From the NCBI GenBank assembly GCA_947346365.1, contig CANAAV010000017.1, positions 1 through 57,997 of the forward strand: a DNA stretch of 57,997 nt. The letters run 5' to 3'. This document shows, piece after piece, positions 14,053 to 21,458 of this stretch. The notes under the pieces are model-generated. The model ran no database searches. It saw nothing but the letters and a program-made list of their open reading frames with translations, and was not told where the DNA came from. A program made the translations under genes and the position numbers. Numbering within the stretch: the stretch's first letter is position 1; each line of letters opens with the position of its first letter. The stretch is from an uncultured Flavonifractor sp. GTDB taxonomy: Bacteria; Bacillota; Clostridia; Oscillospirales; Oscillospiraceae.

Positions 14053-15435
14053 ATGGTACATACCTTTCAAGCCCTCGGCGTAAAAATTGCCGTGGACGTC
14101 AACAGCGGCGCTGTCCACGTGCTGGACGGCGTGACCTATGACTTGCTCGGCGCCTTGGCGGCAGAGCAGGGAGATGCCCAGCCCCAGTGGGAGCAGGGGT
14201 GTCCCTCAGAACTTTTGCAGGCTTTGCCTCAGCACAGTCCCAGCGCCTTAGCTGAGGCCTGGCAGGAGCTGAGCGCTTTGGCGGCGGAGGGACTTCTTTT
14301 TGAGGAAGACGCCTATATTGACCGGAATCAGGCCGCTTCTATGCAGCAGCAGGCACTGGTAAAGGCCCTGTGCCTGCATGTATCCCACGACTGTAACCTG
14401 CGGTGCAAATACTGTTTTGCCTCTACCGGGGATTTCGGAACCGGCCGCCGGATGACGATGGATTTTGAAACTGCTAAGCGGGCCATAGATTTTGTAGTGG
14501 CAAAGTCCGGACGCCGCCGGAACATTGAAGTGGATTTTTTCGGCGGAGAGCCTTTGATGGCGATGGACACAGTAAAAAGGACCGTAGAATATGCCCGGTC
14601 TATCGAAAAGGCTGCCGGCAAATGTTTTCGTTTTACAATTACGACTAACGGCGTGCTGCTGGACGATGAGACAATTGCGTACGTCAACCGCGAAATGTCC
14701 AATGCGGTGCTGTCCCTGGACGGCCGGCGGGAGGTCAACGACGATCTGCGCCCTACGGTCAACGGAAAGGGAAGCTATGACCTAATCGTCCCCAAATTTA
14801 AGAAACTCATTGAAGGGCGGGGTACGAAGGACTACTATTTGAGAGGGACCTTTACCCGCTTCCACAAGGATTTTGCCGAGGATGTAAAGGCCCTGGCTGA
14901 GATCGGCAGGAATATTTCAATTGAACCGGTGGTAGGGAAACAGGAGGATCCCTATGCCCTCCGGCAGGAGGATCTGCCGGAGCTGGAGGCGGAATACGAA
15001 CGTTTGGCAGCCTACCTGCGCGACCACCGGGAGATCAATTTCTTTCACTTTAATGTAGACCTGGCCCAGGGGCCCTGCGTCATTAAACGCCTGCGGGGCT
15101 GCGGCGCAGGCTGTGAATATGTGGCCATTACCCCAGAGGGGGATATTTACCCCTGTCACCAATTTGTAGGGCTGGAGGGGTACAAGCTGGGCAGCCTGTA
15201 TGAGGGTACTTTTGACGCCGATCTTTCCGCCCGGTTTGCGCAGCTGAATATCTATACCAGAGAGGAATGCCGCAGCTGCTGGGCCCGCTTTTACTGTTCA
15301 GGAGGATGCAGCGCCTCCAACCTGCTTGTCAACGGCGACATAAAAAAACCGCACCACATTGGCTGCGCCTTGGAGCGCAAACGGTTGGAGTGCGCCATCG
15401 CTCTGAAGGCGATTGACGCGGGGCTGGGCACGTAG
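14053..15435 (+). CDS. scfB: SCIFF radical SAM maturase
   Basis: 460 aa from ATG 14053, chosen because GGGG lies 7 nt upstream and because maturases start MxHxxxxxG-type, as here (MVHTFQALGVKIAVDVNSGA). An N-terminal peptide-binding (RRE-like) region is followed by the radical SAM cluster C114-xxx-C118-xx-C121 (DCNLRCKYCFAS), FFGGEPL, and a C-terminal SPASM region with two cysteine groups (RGCGAGCEY...YPCHQF and CRSCWARFYCSGGC). Forms Cys thioether bonds in the ScfA core using auxiliary iron-sulfur clusters. High confidence. Confidence 0.96.
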   Translation: MVHTFQALGVKIAVDVNSGAVHVLDGVTYDLLGALAAEQGDAQPQWEQGCPSELLQALPQHSPSALAEAWQELSALAAEGLLFEEDAYIDRNQAASMQQQALVKALCLHVSHDCNLRCKYCFASTGDFGTGRRMTMDFETAKRAIDFVVAKSGRRRNIEVDFFGGEPLMAMDTVKRTVEYARSIEKAAGKCFRFTITTNGVLLDDETIAYVNREMSNAVLSLDGRREVNDDLRPTVNGKGSYDLIVPKFKKLIEGRGTKDYYLRGTFTRFHKDFAEDVKALAEIGRNISIEPVVGKQEDPYALRQEDLPELEAEYERLAAYLRDHREINFFHFNVDLAQGPCVIKRLRGCGAGCEYVAITPEGDIYPCHQFVGLEGYKLGSLYEGTFDADLSARFAQLNIYTREECRSCWARFYCSGGCSASNLLVNGDIKKPHHIGCALERKRLECAIALKAIDAGLGT

Positions 15436-15528
15436 GGTATACAGAATGTAATTATACGTTTTGTAATCGGCCAGAACACACAAAAATGCCATATCTGGGC
15501 GGCGAAGTACGGCCGCCTACCACATCAA

Positions 15529-15571
15529 GTGCAAAGGATGGTCCGGGAAAGAGTCGGGCTTTCCCTTGCAC
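15529..15571. other. Hairpin in the scfB-spoIIM gap
   Basis: Outer GTGCAA/TTGCAC (15529-15534, 15566-15571) and inner GGGAAAG/CTTTCCC (15545-15551, 15559-15565). No T tract. The surrounding 312-nt gap has no gene that I can support; its right part is AT rich and holds the spoIIM promoter. Confidence 0.5.
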
Positions 15572-15647
15572 CGCATTAGTTTACATAACATTATTTACAT
15601 AATTATTGGTCATAATAGCCAAAAATGATTTTTTTCGATTGGATTCC

Positions 15648-15676
15648 TTGCACATTCCTTTTGCTTGCGTTATATT
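15648..15676 (+). promoter_or_regulatory. Promoter upstream of the spoIIM-like gene
   Basis: TTGCAC (15648-15653), 17 bp, TATATT (15671-15676). A sporulation-sigma promoter would be expected for spoIIM, but I do not see a clear one. Confidence 0.55.
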
Positions 15677-15747
15677 TATAAGCACAGCGTGGGTTCCCCC
15701 TTCTATCCGGCGTACCGCTGGCATAGGAATGTATGGGGGTGACGGCC

Positions 15748-16380
15748 ATGCGAAAGTTCGCTGCGGGATTTTGGGACGTGCCGGCAGGCGGCGTCCTGCC
15801 AGCCCTGGCGGTGGTGAGCGTCTGCTTTTTTTTAGGCGGACTGGCGGGATGTGTGCTGGCCAGGTATGTGGGCGCGGACGCCGGGGAAAGTCTGTCAGCT
15901 TACCTGACGCATTATCTTCAGGCCGCCGGATCGGGGGCTTTGCAGGAGCCCTCCCTGCCCGCGCTGATCTGGAGCAGCCTGCGCTGGCCTGCGCTGGCTC
16001 TTCTGCTTGGCTTTACCGCCCTAGGCCTGCTGGGCCTTCCGATTTTATTTGCTGTTCGCGGCTTTTTGTTAGCCTTTTCTATTTCCTCCTTTGTGCGGCT
16101 TTTTGGCCGTGCAGGCTGTCTGCTGGCCATCCTGGTTTTTGGGATTACGGGAGCCGTGGCGGTTCCGGTTTTGTTTGTACTGGGCGTGCAGAGCCTGCTG
16201 GCGGCCCGGGTCTTGGCAGGCCGGTTCTGGGGGGATGGAAAGCATCCGGTCCCTTACGGAAAACGCTATTTCCTCCGCTGCGGCATGTGCGCCGCCGCGC
16301 TGGGTGTATGTATATTGCTGGATTATCTGGCGGTGCCCGCTCTGGTCTCCGGACTGGCGGGCACGCTGGTCAAAGTCTGA
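15748..16380 (+). CDS. spoIIM: Stage II sporulation protein M-like membrane protein
   Basis: 210 aa from ATG 15748 (GGGGGTGACGGCC upstream). About five membrane segments with the SpoIIM/DUF95-type middle (LLGLPILFAVRGFLLAFSIS, SFVRLFGR). In Bacillus, spoIIM lies upstream of the xerD homologue ripX; here xerD follows too, which supports the call. SpoIIM joins SpoIID and SpoIIP in the peptidoglycan machine that drives engulfment of the forespore. The sequence is divergent, so the name is probable rather than certain. Confidence 0.7.
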   Translation: MRKFAAGFWDVPAGGVLPALAVVSVCFFLGGLAGCVLARYVGADAGESLSAYLTHYLQAAGSGALQEPSLPALIWSSLRWPALALLLGFTALGLLGLPILFAVRGFLLAFSISSFVRLFGRAGCLLAILVFGITGAVAVPVLFVLGVQSLLAARVLAGRFWGDGKHPVPYGKRYFLRCGMCAAALGVCILLDYLAVPALVSGLAGTLVKV

Positions 16381-16530
16381 GCAAGTGCGTAAATGACGGA
16401 CTGTTTCAGGAGGGGTGTGTGCCCCGGGGGGATGGGTCCGGGCTGTGTCTGCGCAAACATCTCTGCCCGCAGAATAACAAGCGGCAGTTTTGTTGTTCGG
16501 GCAGGGTCTAAAGGGAGAGGGTGCCAGACA

Positions 16531-17409
16531 GTGGACAATTTAGCGCGGTATGAGCAGTATCTTGCGCAGGAAAAGCGGGCGTCTTCCAACACGCTCAGCT
16601 CCTACCTGCGGGATGTGAACCAATTTCTCCACTGGCTGGAGGAGGAGGGGCTCAAGGAAGAGCAGGCAGTGCGCTCTGATGTAGAGGCATATACAAAACA
16701 CATGACCGCAAAGGGAAAATCGGTGGCGACGGTGACCCGCAGTCTGGCCTCTTTAAAGTCCTTTTATTCCTATATGCAGGGGATAGGACTGGTGGAGGTC
16801 AATCCGGTTAAAGGCATTGTTCCGGCCAAAGTGGAGCGCAAGCTGCCCCAGATCCTGACGTCTAAGGAAGTGGAGCTGTTTTTGGAGCAGCCGGACGCGT
16901 CGGACGTGAAAGGCTGCCGGGACCGGGCCATGCTGGAACTGCTCTACGCTACGGGTATTCGGGTATCCGAGCTGATCGGTCTGGATTTAGAACACCTGAA
17001 TCTGTCTGCCGGTTTCATCCGCTGTCCCGGCCGGGGGAAAGAGAGGATCATCCCGCTGTACCCTGCTGCGGTGCGGGCTTTGAGCGACTATGTGGGGCAT
17101 GTGCGCCCCCGTATGCTGGAGAGGCCCGATGAGCGCGCGCTGTTTGTCAATATGAGCGGCGAGCGCATGAGCCGCCAGGGGTTTTGGAAAATCATTAAGC
17201 ACTACCAGGAGAAGGCGGGTATTCACAAGGAGATTACCCCCCATACCCTGCGCCACTCCTTTGCCGCTCACCTGCTGGAAAACGGCGCGGACCTGCGCTC
17301 CATCCAGGAGATGCTGGGACATGCGGATATCTCTTCGACGCAGATTTACGTGCAGCTGGTCAACAGTAAGCTGAAAAACGTCTACAATAAGGCCCATCCC
17401 AGGGCATAA
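16531..17409 (+). CDS. xerD: Tyrosine recombinase XerD
   Basis: 292 aa from GTG 16531, with AAGGGAGAGG upstream; the frame is open earlier but low-quality. N-terminal SAM-like core-binding domain (about 1-95) and catalytic domain with R144, K170, H238, R241, H264 and Y273 (GIRVSEL, HTLRHSFAAH, MLGHADISSTQIY). Length and motifs are those of housekeeping XerD, which resolves chromosome dimers at dif with XerC. Position after spoIIM is conserved in Firmicutes. Confidence 0.92.
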   Translation: MDNLARYEQYLAQEKRASSNTLSSYLRDVNQFLHWLEEEGLKEEQAVRSDVEAYTKHMTAKGKSVATVTRSLASLKSFYSYMQGIGLVEVNPVKGIVPAKVERKLPQILTSKEVELFLEQPDASDVKGCRDRAMLELLYATGIRVSELIGLDLEHLNLSAGFIRCPGRGKERIIPLYPAAVRALSDYVGHVRPRMLERPDERALFVNMSGERMSRQGFWKIIKHYQEKAGIHKEITPHTLRHSFAAHLLENGADLRSIQEMLGHADISSTQIYVQLVNSKLKNVYNKAHPRA

Positions 17410-17453
17410 GGAAGACCGCCCGCAAAAATCTAGGTGTGTTATAAGAAAGTAAA

Positions 17454-17621
17454 TTAGGCCTTGTTTGAAAAATGGGAATATGCCCAAGGGCGAGGGATTT
17501 TTTCGACTGAAAAGTGGTTTTGACGCAGGAATCCTGACGGATTTCAAGAAAAAACCACGCTGTCCAGACGGAAAAAGGGCCCGCCATTTGGACGTGTTAA
17601 CAATTTTCAAACAAGGCCTAA
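17454..17621. repeat. 168-bp element with 18-bp perfect terminal inverted repeats
   Basis: Ends TTAGGCCTTGTTTGAAAA (17454-17471) and its exact reverse complement (17604-17621). Inner helices include GTGGTTTT/AAAACCAC, matched by GGGGTTT/AAACCCC in the degraded copy at 10490-10640. No protein of its own. It resembles a MITE or a mobile structured RNA element. Apparent open frames across it are by-products. Confidence 0.85.
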
Positions 17622-17763
17622 ACTTTGGGGAGCGGCGTGGCCTGTGGGTCATGCCGTTTTCTGTTGTATGAGTTCCTCTGGGGGGATAAAGCCTACAGAG
17701 CCGCAGGTAATGCGTCTACCTCGCCGGTCCATCGGAAAATAGCGGGAAAAGCGGAATTTTTGC

Positions 17764-17792
17764 TTTCTTTTCCACCGCACTTGATGTATAAT
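17764..17792 (+). promoter_or_regulatory. Promoter of the nusB-recN operon
   Basis: TTTCTT (17764-17769), 17 bp, TATAAT (17787-17792), about 70 nt before nusB. The 17622-17763 stretch holds no gene I can support. Confidence 0.65.
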
Positions 17793-17860
17793 AATGACAA
17801 CTGCCTATCTGCAATGGAAGAACTCGGCCAGGGGAGACCCGCCGCTTTGGAGGAAATAAC

Positions 17861-18379
17861 ATGACCAGAACCGCTGCCCGTGAGATTGCCGTTCATTTTT
17901 GCTTTGAGCTGGGCTTCACCGGACAAGAGCCGGGGGAGCTGCTGGATCGGGCTATGACGCGACAGACATTTGCCTCGATTGGGGAGGAGGAGCCCCTATA
18001 TGCCGAATTTCCCAATGAAGCCCAGAGGGCGTATATCAGCAGCCTGGTAAAAGGGGTGTACGCCCACGGACCGGAGCTGGATGAGTATATTTCCAAATAC
18101 GCCATCGGCTGGCGGTTTGAGCGCATGAACCGGGTAGCCGTGGCCATTATGCGGGTGGCAATGTATGAAATTTTGTATATGCAGGATATTCCAAACGCCG
18201 CCGCCATCAATGAGGCGGTTGAGCTGACCAAGCACTATGAGGAGCCGGAGATGGTATCTTTTGTAAACGGTATTTTAGGCTCTTTTGTCCGTGGCGAGTA
18301 TATCCCAGACCCGGTGGTCTCGGGAGAGCGCGCTGGCGGAGACGGAAAAGCCGTCCCGCGGCCGGAGGAGCAGGGTTGA
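17861..18379 (+). CDS. nusB: Transcription antitermination factor NusB
   Basis: 172 aa, longer than the usual 130-145 because of a C-terminal tail (about 145-172, GERAGGDGKAVPRPEEQG). Core family features: TRTAAREIAVHFCFEL start, FVKGVY-type YISSLVKGVYAH, NRVAVAIMRVAMYEILY and PNAAAINEAVELTKHYEEPE. NusB with NusE binds boxA of rRNA leaders for antitermination. First gene of a long operon; overlaps the next start. Confidence 0.94.
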   Translation: MTRTAAREIAVHFCFELGFTGQEPGELLDRAMTRQTFASIGEEEPLYAEFPNEAQRAYISSLVKGVYAHGPELDEYISKYAIGWRFERMNRVAVAIMRVAMYEILYMQDIPNAAAINEAVELTKHYEEPEMVSFVNGILGSFVRGEYIPDPVVSGERAGGDGKAVPRPEEQG

Positions 18380-19317
18380 GCTGTCGTGCTTTAGGGCTGG
18401 ACACCAGCAATTACACAACCTCCGTAGCGGTTTTTGACGGCGTTCGGGGAGAAAATGCCGGACGGCTGCTGGATGTACGTCCCGGCGAACTGGGCTTGCG
18501 GCAGTCGGACGCCCTGTTTCAGCATATAAAGCGCCTGCCGGACCGGTTTGCCGTTCTGCGGGAAAAAGGACTGCTGGAACAATTGACCGCGGTCGGGGCT
18601 TCCACCAGGCCGCGGGCGATAGAGGGCTCCTATATGCCCTGTTTTTTGGCGGGAGAAAGTCAGGGACGGGTGGTGGCGGATACTCTGGGCGTACCCTTTT
18701 TCCCCGTATCCCACCAGCAGGGGCATTTGGCCGCGGCCGCCTGGTCAGCGGGCCGGCTGGAGCTGCTGGACGGACCCTTTTTGGCGTGGCACCTGTCCGG
18801 CGGTACCACGGAGCTTTTATATGTGCAGCCAGAGGGGACTGGCGTAAAGGCCAGTCGGATTGGGGGCAGCAGCGATATCTCCGCCGGACAGCTCATAGAC
18901 CGTACGGGGGTTTTGCTGGGACTCGGCTTCCCGGCGGGAAGGGCTTTGGATGCTCTGGCCCGCACGGCCGGGGAGGTACAGGGGTTTGCGGTGAAATGTG
19001 ACGCGCTTACCTTTTCGCTCTCGGGAATGGAGAATAAGGTAAAGTCGATGGCTGAGCGGGGAGAGCCGCCGGAGCGGGTTGCCCGTTTCGCTGTGGAGAC
19101 GGCAGTGAGGACGGTTGTGCGGATCACGGAGCAGGCCCAAACGCGCTATCCCGGCCTGCCGGTGCTGTGTTCCGGCGGGGTGGCATCCAATTCCCGGCTG
19201 CGGGAGGTGCTGGAGGCGCGCTGTCATGCGGTGTTTGCCCCACCGGAATATTCCACTGATAACGCTATGGGCCCAGCCATTCTGGCCTGGCGCGGTATGA
19301 GGGAGGAGGTCCCATGA
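18376..19317 (+). CDS. TsaD/Kae1-like protein (M22 family paralogue)
   Basis: 313 aa. Begins at TTG 18376 overlapping the nusB stop. ASKHA fold of the Kae1/TsaD family: GLDTSNYTTSVAV, H113-xxx-H117 metal motif (SHQQGHLAAA), LSGGTTELLYV, DRTGVLLGLGFPAG and LCSGGVASNSRLR. This looks like the shorter clostridial paralogue found between nusB and xseA rather than the main t6A-forming TsaD, which is usually elsewhere. Biochemical role unproven. Confidence 0.8.
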   Translation: MSCRALGLDTSNYTTSVAVFDGVRGENAGRLLDVRPGELGLRQSDALFQHIKRLPDRFAVLREKGLLEQLTAVGASTRPRAIEGSYMPCFLAGESQGRVVADTLGVPFFPVSHQQGHLAAAAWSAGRLELLDGPFLAWHLSGGTTELLYVQPEGTGVKASRIGGSSDISAGQLIDRTGVLLGLGFPAGRALDALARTAGEVQGFAVKCDALTFSLSGMENKVKSMAERGEPPERVARFAVETAVRTVVRITEQAQTRYPGLPVLCSGGVASNSRLREVLEARCHAVFAPPEYSTDNAMGPAILAWRGMREEVP

Positions 19318-20540
19318 GACAAGCGCCGGTTTATAGTGTCACCCAGGTAAACCAGTATGTCAAGGGAATGCTGGACGGCGACCCTTTGCTGTCCGCCCTG
19401 TTTGTCCAGGGGGAGATTTCCAATTACAAAGCGGCCGCGTCGGGACACCACTATTTCTCACTGAAGGACGCCGGAGGGGTCATCCGGTGCGTAATGTACC
19501 GGAGGGAAGCTATGTCCCTGCGCTTCCGCCCGGAAAATGGCATGAAGGTCCTGGCCTTTGGACGGATTTCGGTCTTCCCGCGGGACGGCTGCTATCAGCT
19601 CTACTGTTCCGCCCTCACGCCTGACGGGACGGGAGATCTGCACGCAGCTTTCGAGCAGCTGAAGGAGAAGCTCTACCATGAGGGGCTCTTCGAGACCGGT
19701 CATAAAAAGCCGCTTCCGAGATTTCCGGAGCGTATCGCTCTGATTACCTCGCCCACCGGGGCGGCAGTGCGGGATATGCTGCGCATATTAGCGGCCCGGT
19801 GGCCGATGGCCCGGGTTGCGGTGGTTCCCGTGCGAGTGCAGGGGAGCGAGGCCCCCGGCGAGATATGCGCAGCCATTGCCTGGGTCAACCGCTGCCAAGC
19901 AGCGGACCTCATCATTACCGGGCGGGGCGGCGGTTCCATGGAGGACCTATGGGCTTTTAATGATGAAAATGTGGCCAGGGCCATCTATCACTCTGACATT
20001 CCGGTCATCTCTGCAGTAGGCCATGAGCCGGACGTCACCATTGCCGATTTTGTCGCCGACCTGCGCGCGGCGACTCCCTCCAATGCCGCCGAGCTGGCGG
20101 TACCGGATCAAAACGAGCTGTATGGCGTATTGGAACAGCTGAGGCAGCGGCTGGGCCGGGCTATAGCCCGGAGGATAGAGCATGGCCGGGCGGGCCTGGA
20201 AAAGGCCCGCCGCTGCCGGGCCCTGCGGGAGCCCATGGGCTATGTGGATGAGAAACGGGTTCTTTTGGACTATCAGCGGGAACGTTTGGCAAACGGCCTG
20301 CGAATGATTTTGGGCCGGGAGCGGGAGCGTTTTGCCCGTCAGGCTGCCGCGCTGGACGCCATGAGCCCGCTGAAGGTACTGGGCCGGGGCTACGGCATCC
20401 CCAGAGGGGAAGATGGGGCGGTTGTGCGCTCTGTAAAGCAGGTTCAAGCTGGCGGCAGACTGGATCTGCGCATGGCGGACGGAACCCTGGCGTGCCAAGT
20501 GCTTTCCCGTACCGCAGACCGCCAAAGACGCAGGCGGTAG
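19314..20540 (+). CDS. xseA: Exodeoxyribonuclease VII large subunit
   Basis: 408 aa, ATGA overlap with the gene before. N-terminal OB-fold (VTQVNQYVKGMLDGDPLLSA, GEISNYKAAASGHHYFSLKD) and the exonuclease VII core (IALITSPTGAAVRDM, LIITGRGGGSMEDLWAFNDE, VISAVGHEPDVTIADFVADL, AATPSNAAEL). The C-terminal coiled coil binds XseB. Degrades single-stranded DNA bidirectionally. Confidence 0.96.
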   Translation: MRQAPVYSVTQVNQYVKGMLDGDPLLSALFVQGEISNYKAAASGHHYFSLKDAGGVIRCVMYRREAMSLRFRPENGMKVLAFGRISVFPRDGCYQLYCSALTPDGTGDLHAAFEQLKEKLYHEGLFETGHKKPLPRFPERIALITSPTGAAVRDMLRILAARWPMARVAVVPVRVQGSEAPGEICAAIAWVNRCQAADLIITGRGGGSMEDLWAFNDENVARAIYHSDIPVISAVGHEPDVTIADFVADLRAATPSNAAELAVPDQNELYGVLEQLRQRLGRAIARRIEHGRAGLEKARRCRALREPMGYVDEKRVLLDYQRERLANGLRMILGRERERFARQAAALDAMSPLKVLGRGYGIPRGEDGAVVRSVKQVQAGGRLDLRMADGTLACQVLSRTADRQRRRR

Positions 20541-20594
20541 ACTGCTTTGCCCCGCGCATAATCCGGTTCTTTGGATCATGGAGGAACAGAAGAT

Positions 20595-20834
20595 ATGGCA
20601 GAAAAAAAGTTAACGTTTGAACAGGCTATAGGCCGCTTAGAGCAGATTGTCGCTCTGCTGGAACAGGGAGAGGCCCCGCTGGAAGAGTCGCTGGGCCTGT
20701 TTGAGGAGGGAACCGCGCTTATGAAGAAGTGCTCCGGAATGCTGGATAAAGCGGAGCAGAAGGTAGTCAAACTCTTGGCGCTTCCCGGCAGCGCTCCAGT
20801 AGAGCAGCCTTTTGACGCCAGTGTGGAGGAATAG
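20595..20834 (+). CDS. xseB: Exodeoxyribonuclease VII small subunit
   Basis: 79 aa from ATG 20595 (GGAGGAACAGAAGAT). Family signature LTFEQAIGRLEQIVALLEQG, PLEESLGLFEEGTALMK, then CSGMLDKAEQKV. Partner of XseA, encoded 54 nt upstream. Confidence 0.95.
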   Translation: MAEKKLTFEQAIGRLEQIVALLEQGEAPLEESLGLFEEGTALMKKCSGMLDKAEQKVVKLLALPGSAPVEQPFDASVEE

Positions 20835-20932
20835 CGTTTTAAACGGTCGGAGGGTCCTGGCTGAAAGCCTGATTGGGCGGGAAAAATAGAGGTGCTTCCC
20901 GTGGCAAGTTGAAGGATACAGAGGAGAACTGA

Positions 20933-21394
20933 ATGAAAAATGCGGTCGATTTCCTGACTGGGAATTTGGTTTTAAATTTATCTATTGTGGCCTGGGCTTT
21001 GGCGCAGATTCTTAAATTTATCATCACACTGCTTACAAACGGCGTGATGGACTGGCGGCATATTCTCTCCAGCGGCGGAATGCCCAGTTCTCATTCCGCT
21101 TTTGTCTGCGCCTGTGCAGCGTCTATGGAGCATTTATACGGCTGGACCTCGCCCCAGTTCACTCTGGCGGCGGTATTGGCGATTGTCGTCATGTACGACG
21201 CGGCAAATGTACGTCAGGCGGCGGGACAGCAGGCAAAAATTCTCAATTATATCATGGACCATTGGACCGATATAAAGCCCGCTTTTTTCAGCAAGCAGCT
21301 CAAGGAATTTTTGGGCCATACGCCTTTTCAAGTGCTTATGGGCGGCTTACTGGGAGTGGCGGTAGGCTTATTGGGAACATGGTTTCTCGCGTAA
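20933..21394 (+). CDS. Divergent PAP2 family membrane protein (DUF212)
   Basis: 153 aa, about four membrane spans. Signature SSGGMPSSHSAFVCA, followed by VVMYDAANVRQAAGQQA and the end FQVLMGGLLGVAVGLLGT. Members resemble acid phosphatase/vanadium-dependent haloperoxidase enzymes but keep only part of the active site. Located between xseB and dxs, as in many clostridia. Substrate unknown; a lipid pyrophosphate role would suit the neighbouring dxs. Confidence 0.88.
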   Translation: MKNAVDFLTGNLVLNLSIVAWALAQILKFIITLLTNGVMDWRHILSSGGMPSSHSAFVCACAASMEHLYGWTSPQFTLAAVLAIVVMYDAANVRQAAGQQAKILNYIMDHWTDIKPAFFSKQLKEFLGHTPFQVLMGGLLGVAVGLLGTWFLA

Positions 21395-21458
21395 TCTGGC
21401 CCGCACTACAGGGCCGGGGGGTGTTAGCATTCTGAGTTTAGAGGAACTTGCAAAGGAC

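Noticed and set aside
15606..16511. Long + strand frame over the spoIIM-like gene
   Set aside because: It is in a different frame from the membrane protein, has arginine- and glycine-rich composition typical of out-of-frame GC DNA, and lacks a ribosome-binding site.
17465..17671. Open frame across the inverted-repeat element (KNGNMPKGEG type)
   Set aside because: It runs through the repeat and its hairpins; similar chance proteins arise wherever the repeat occurs.
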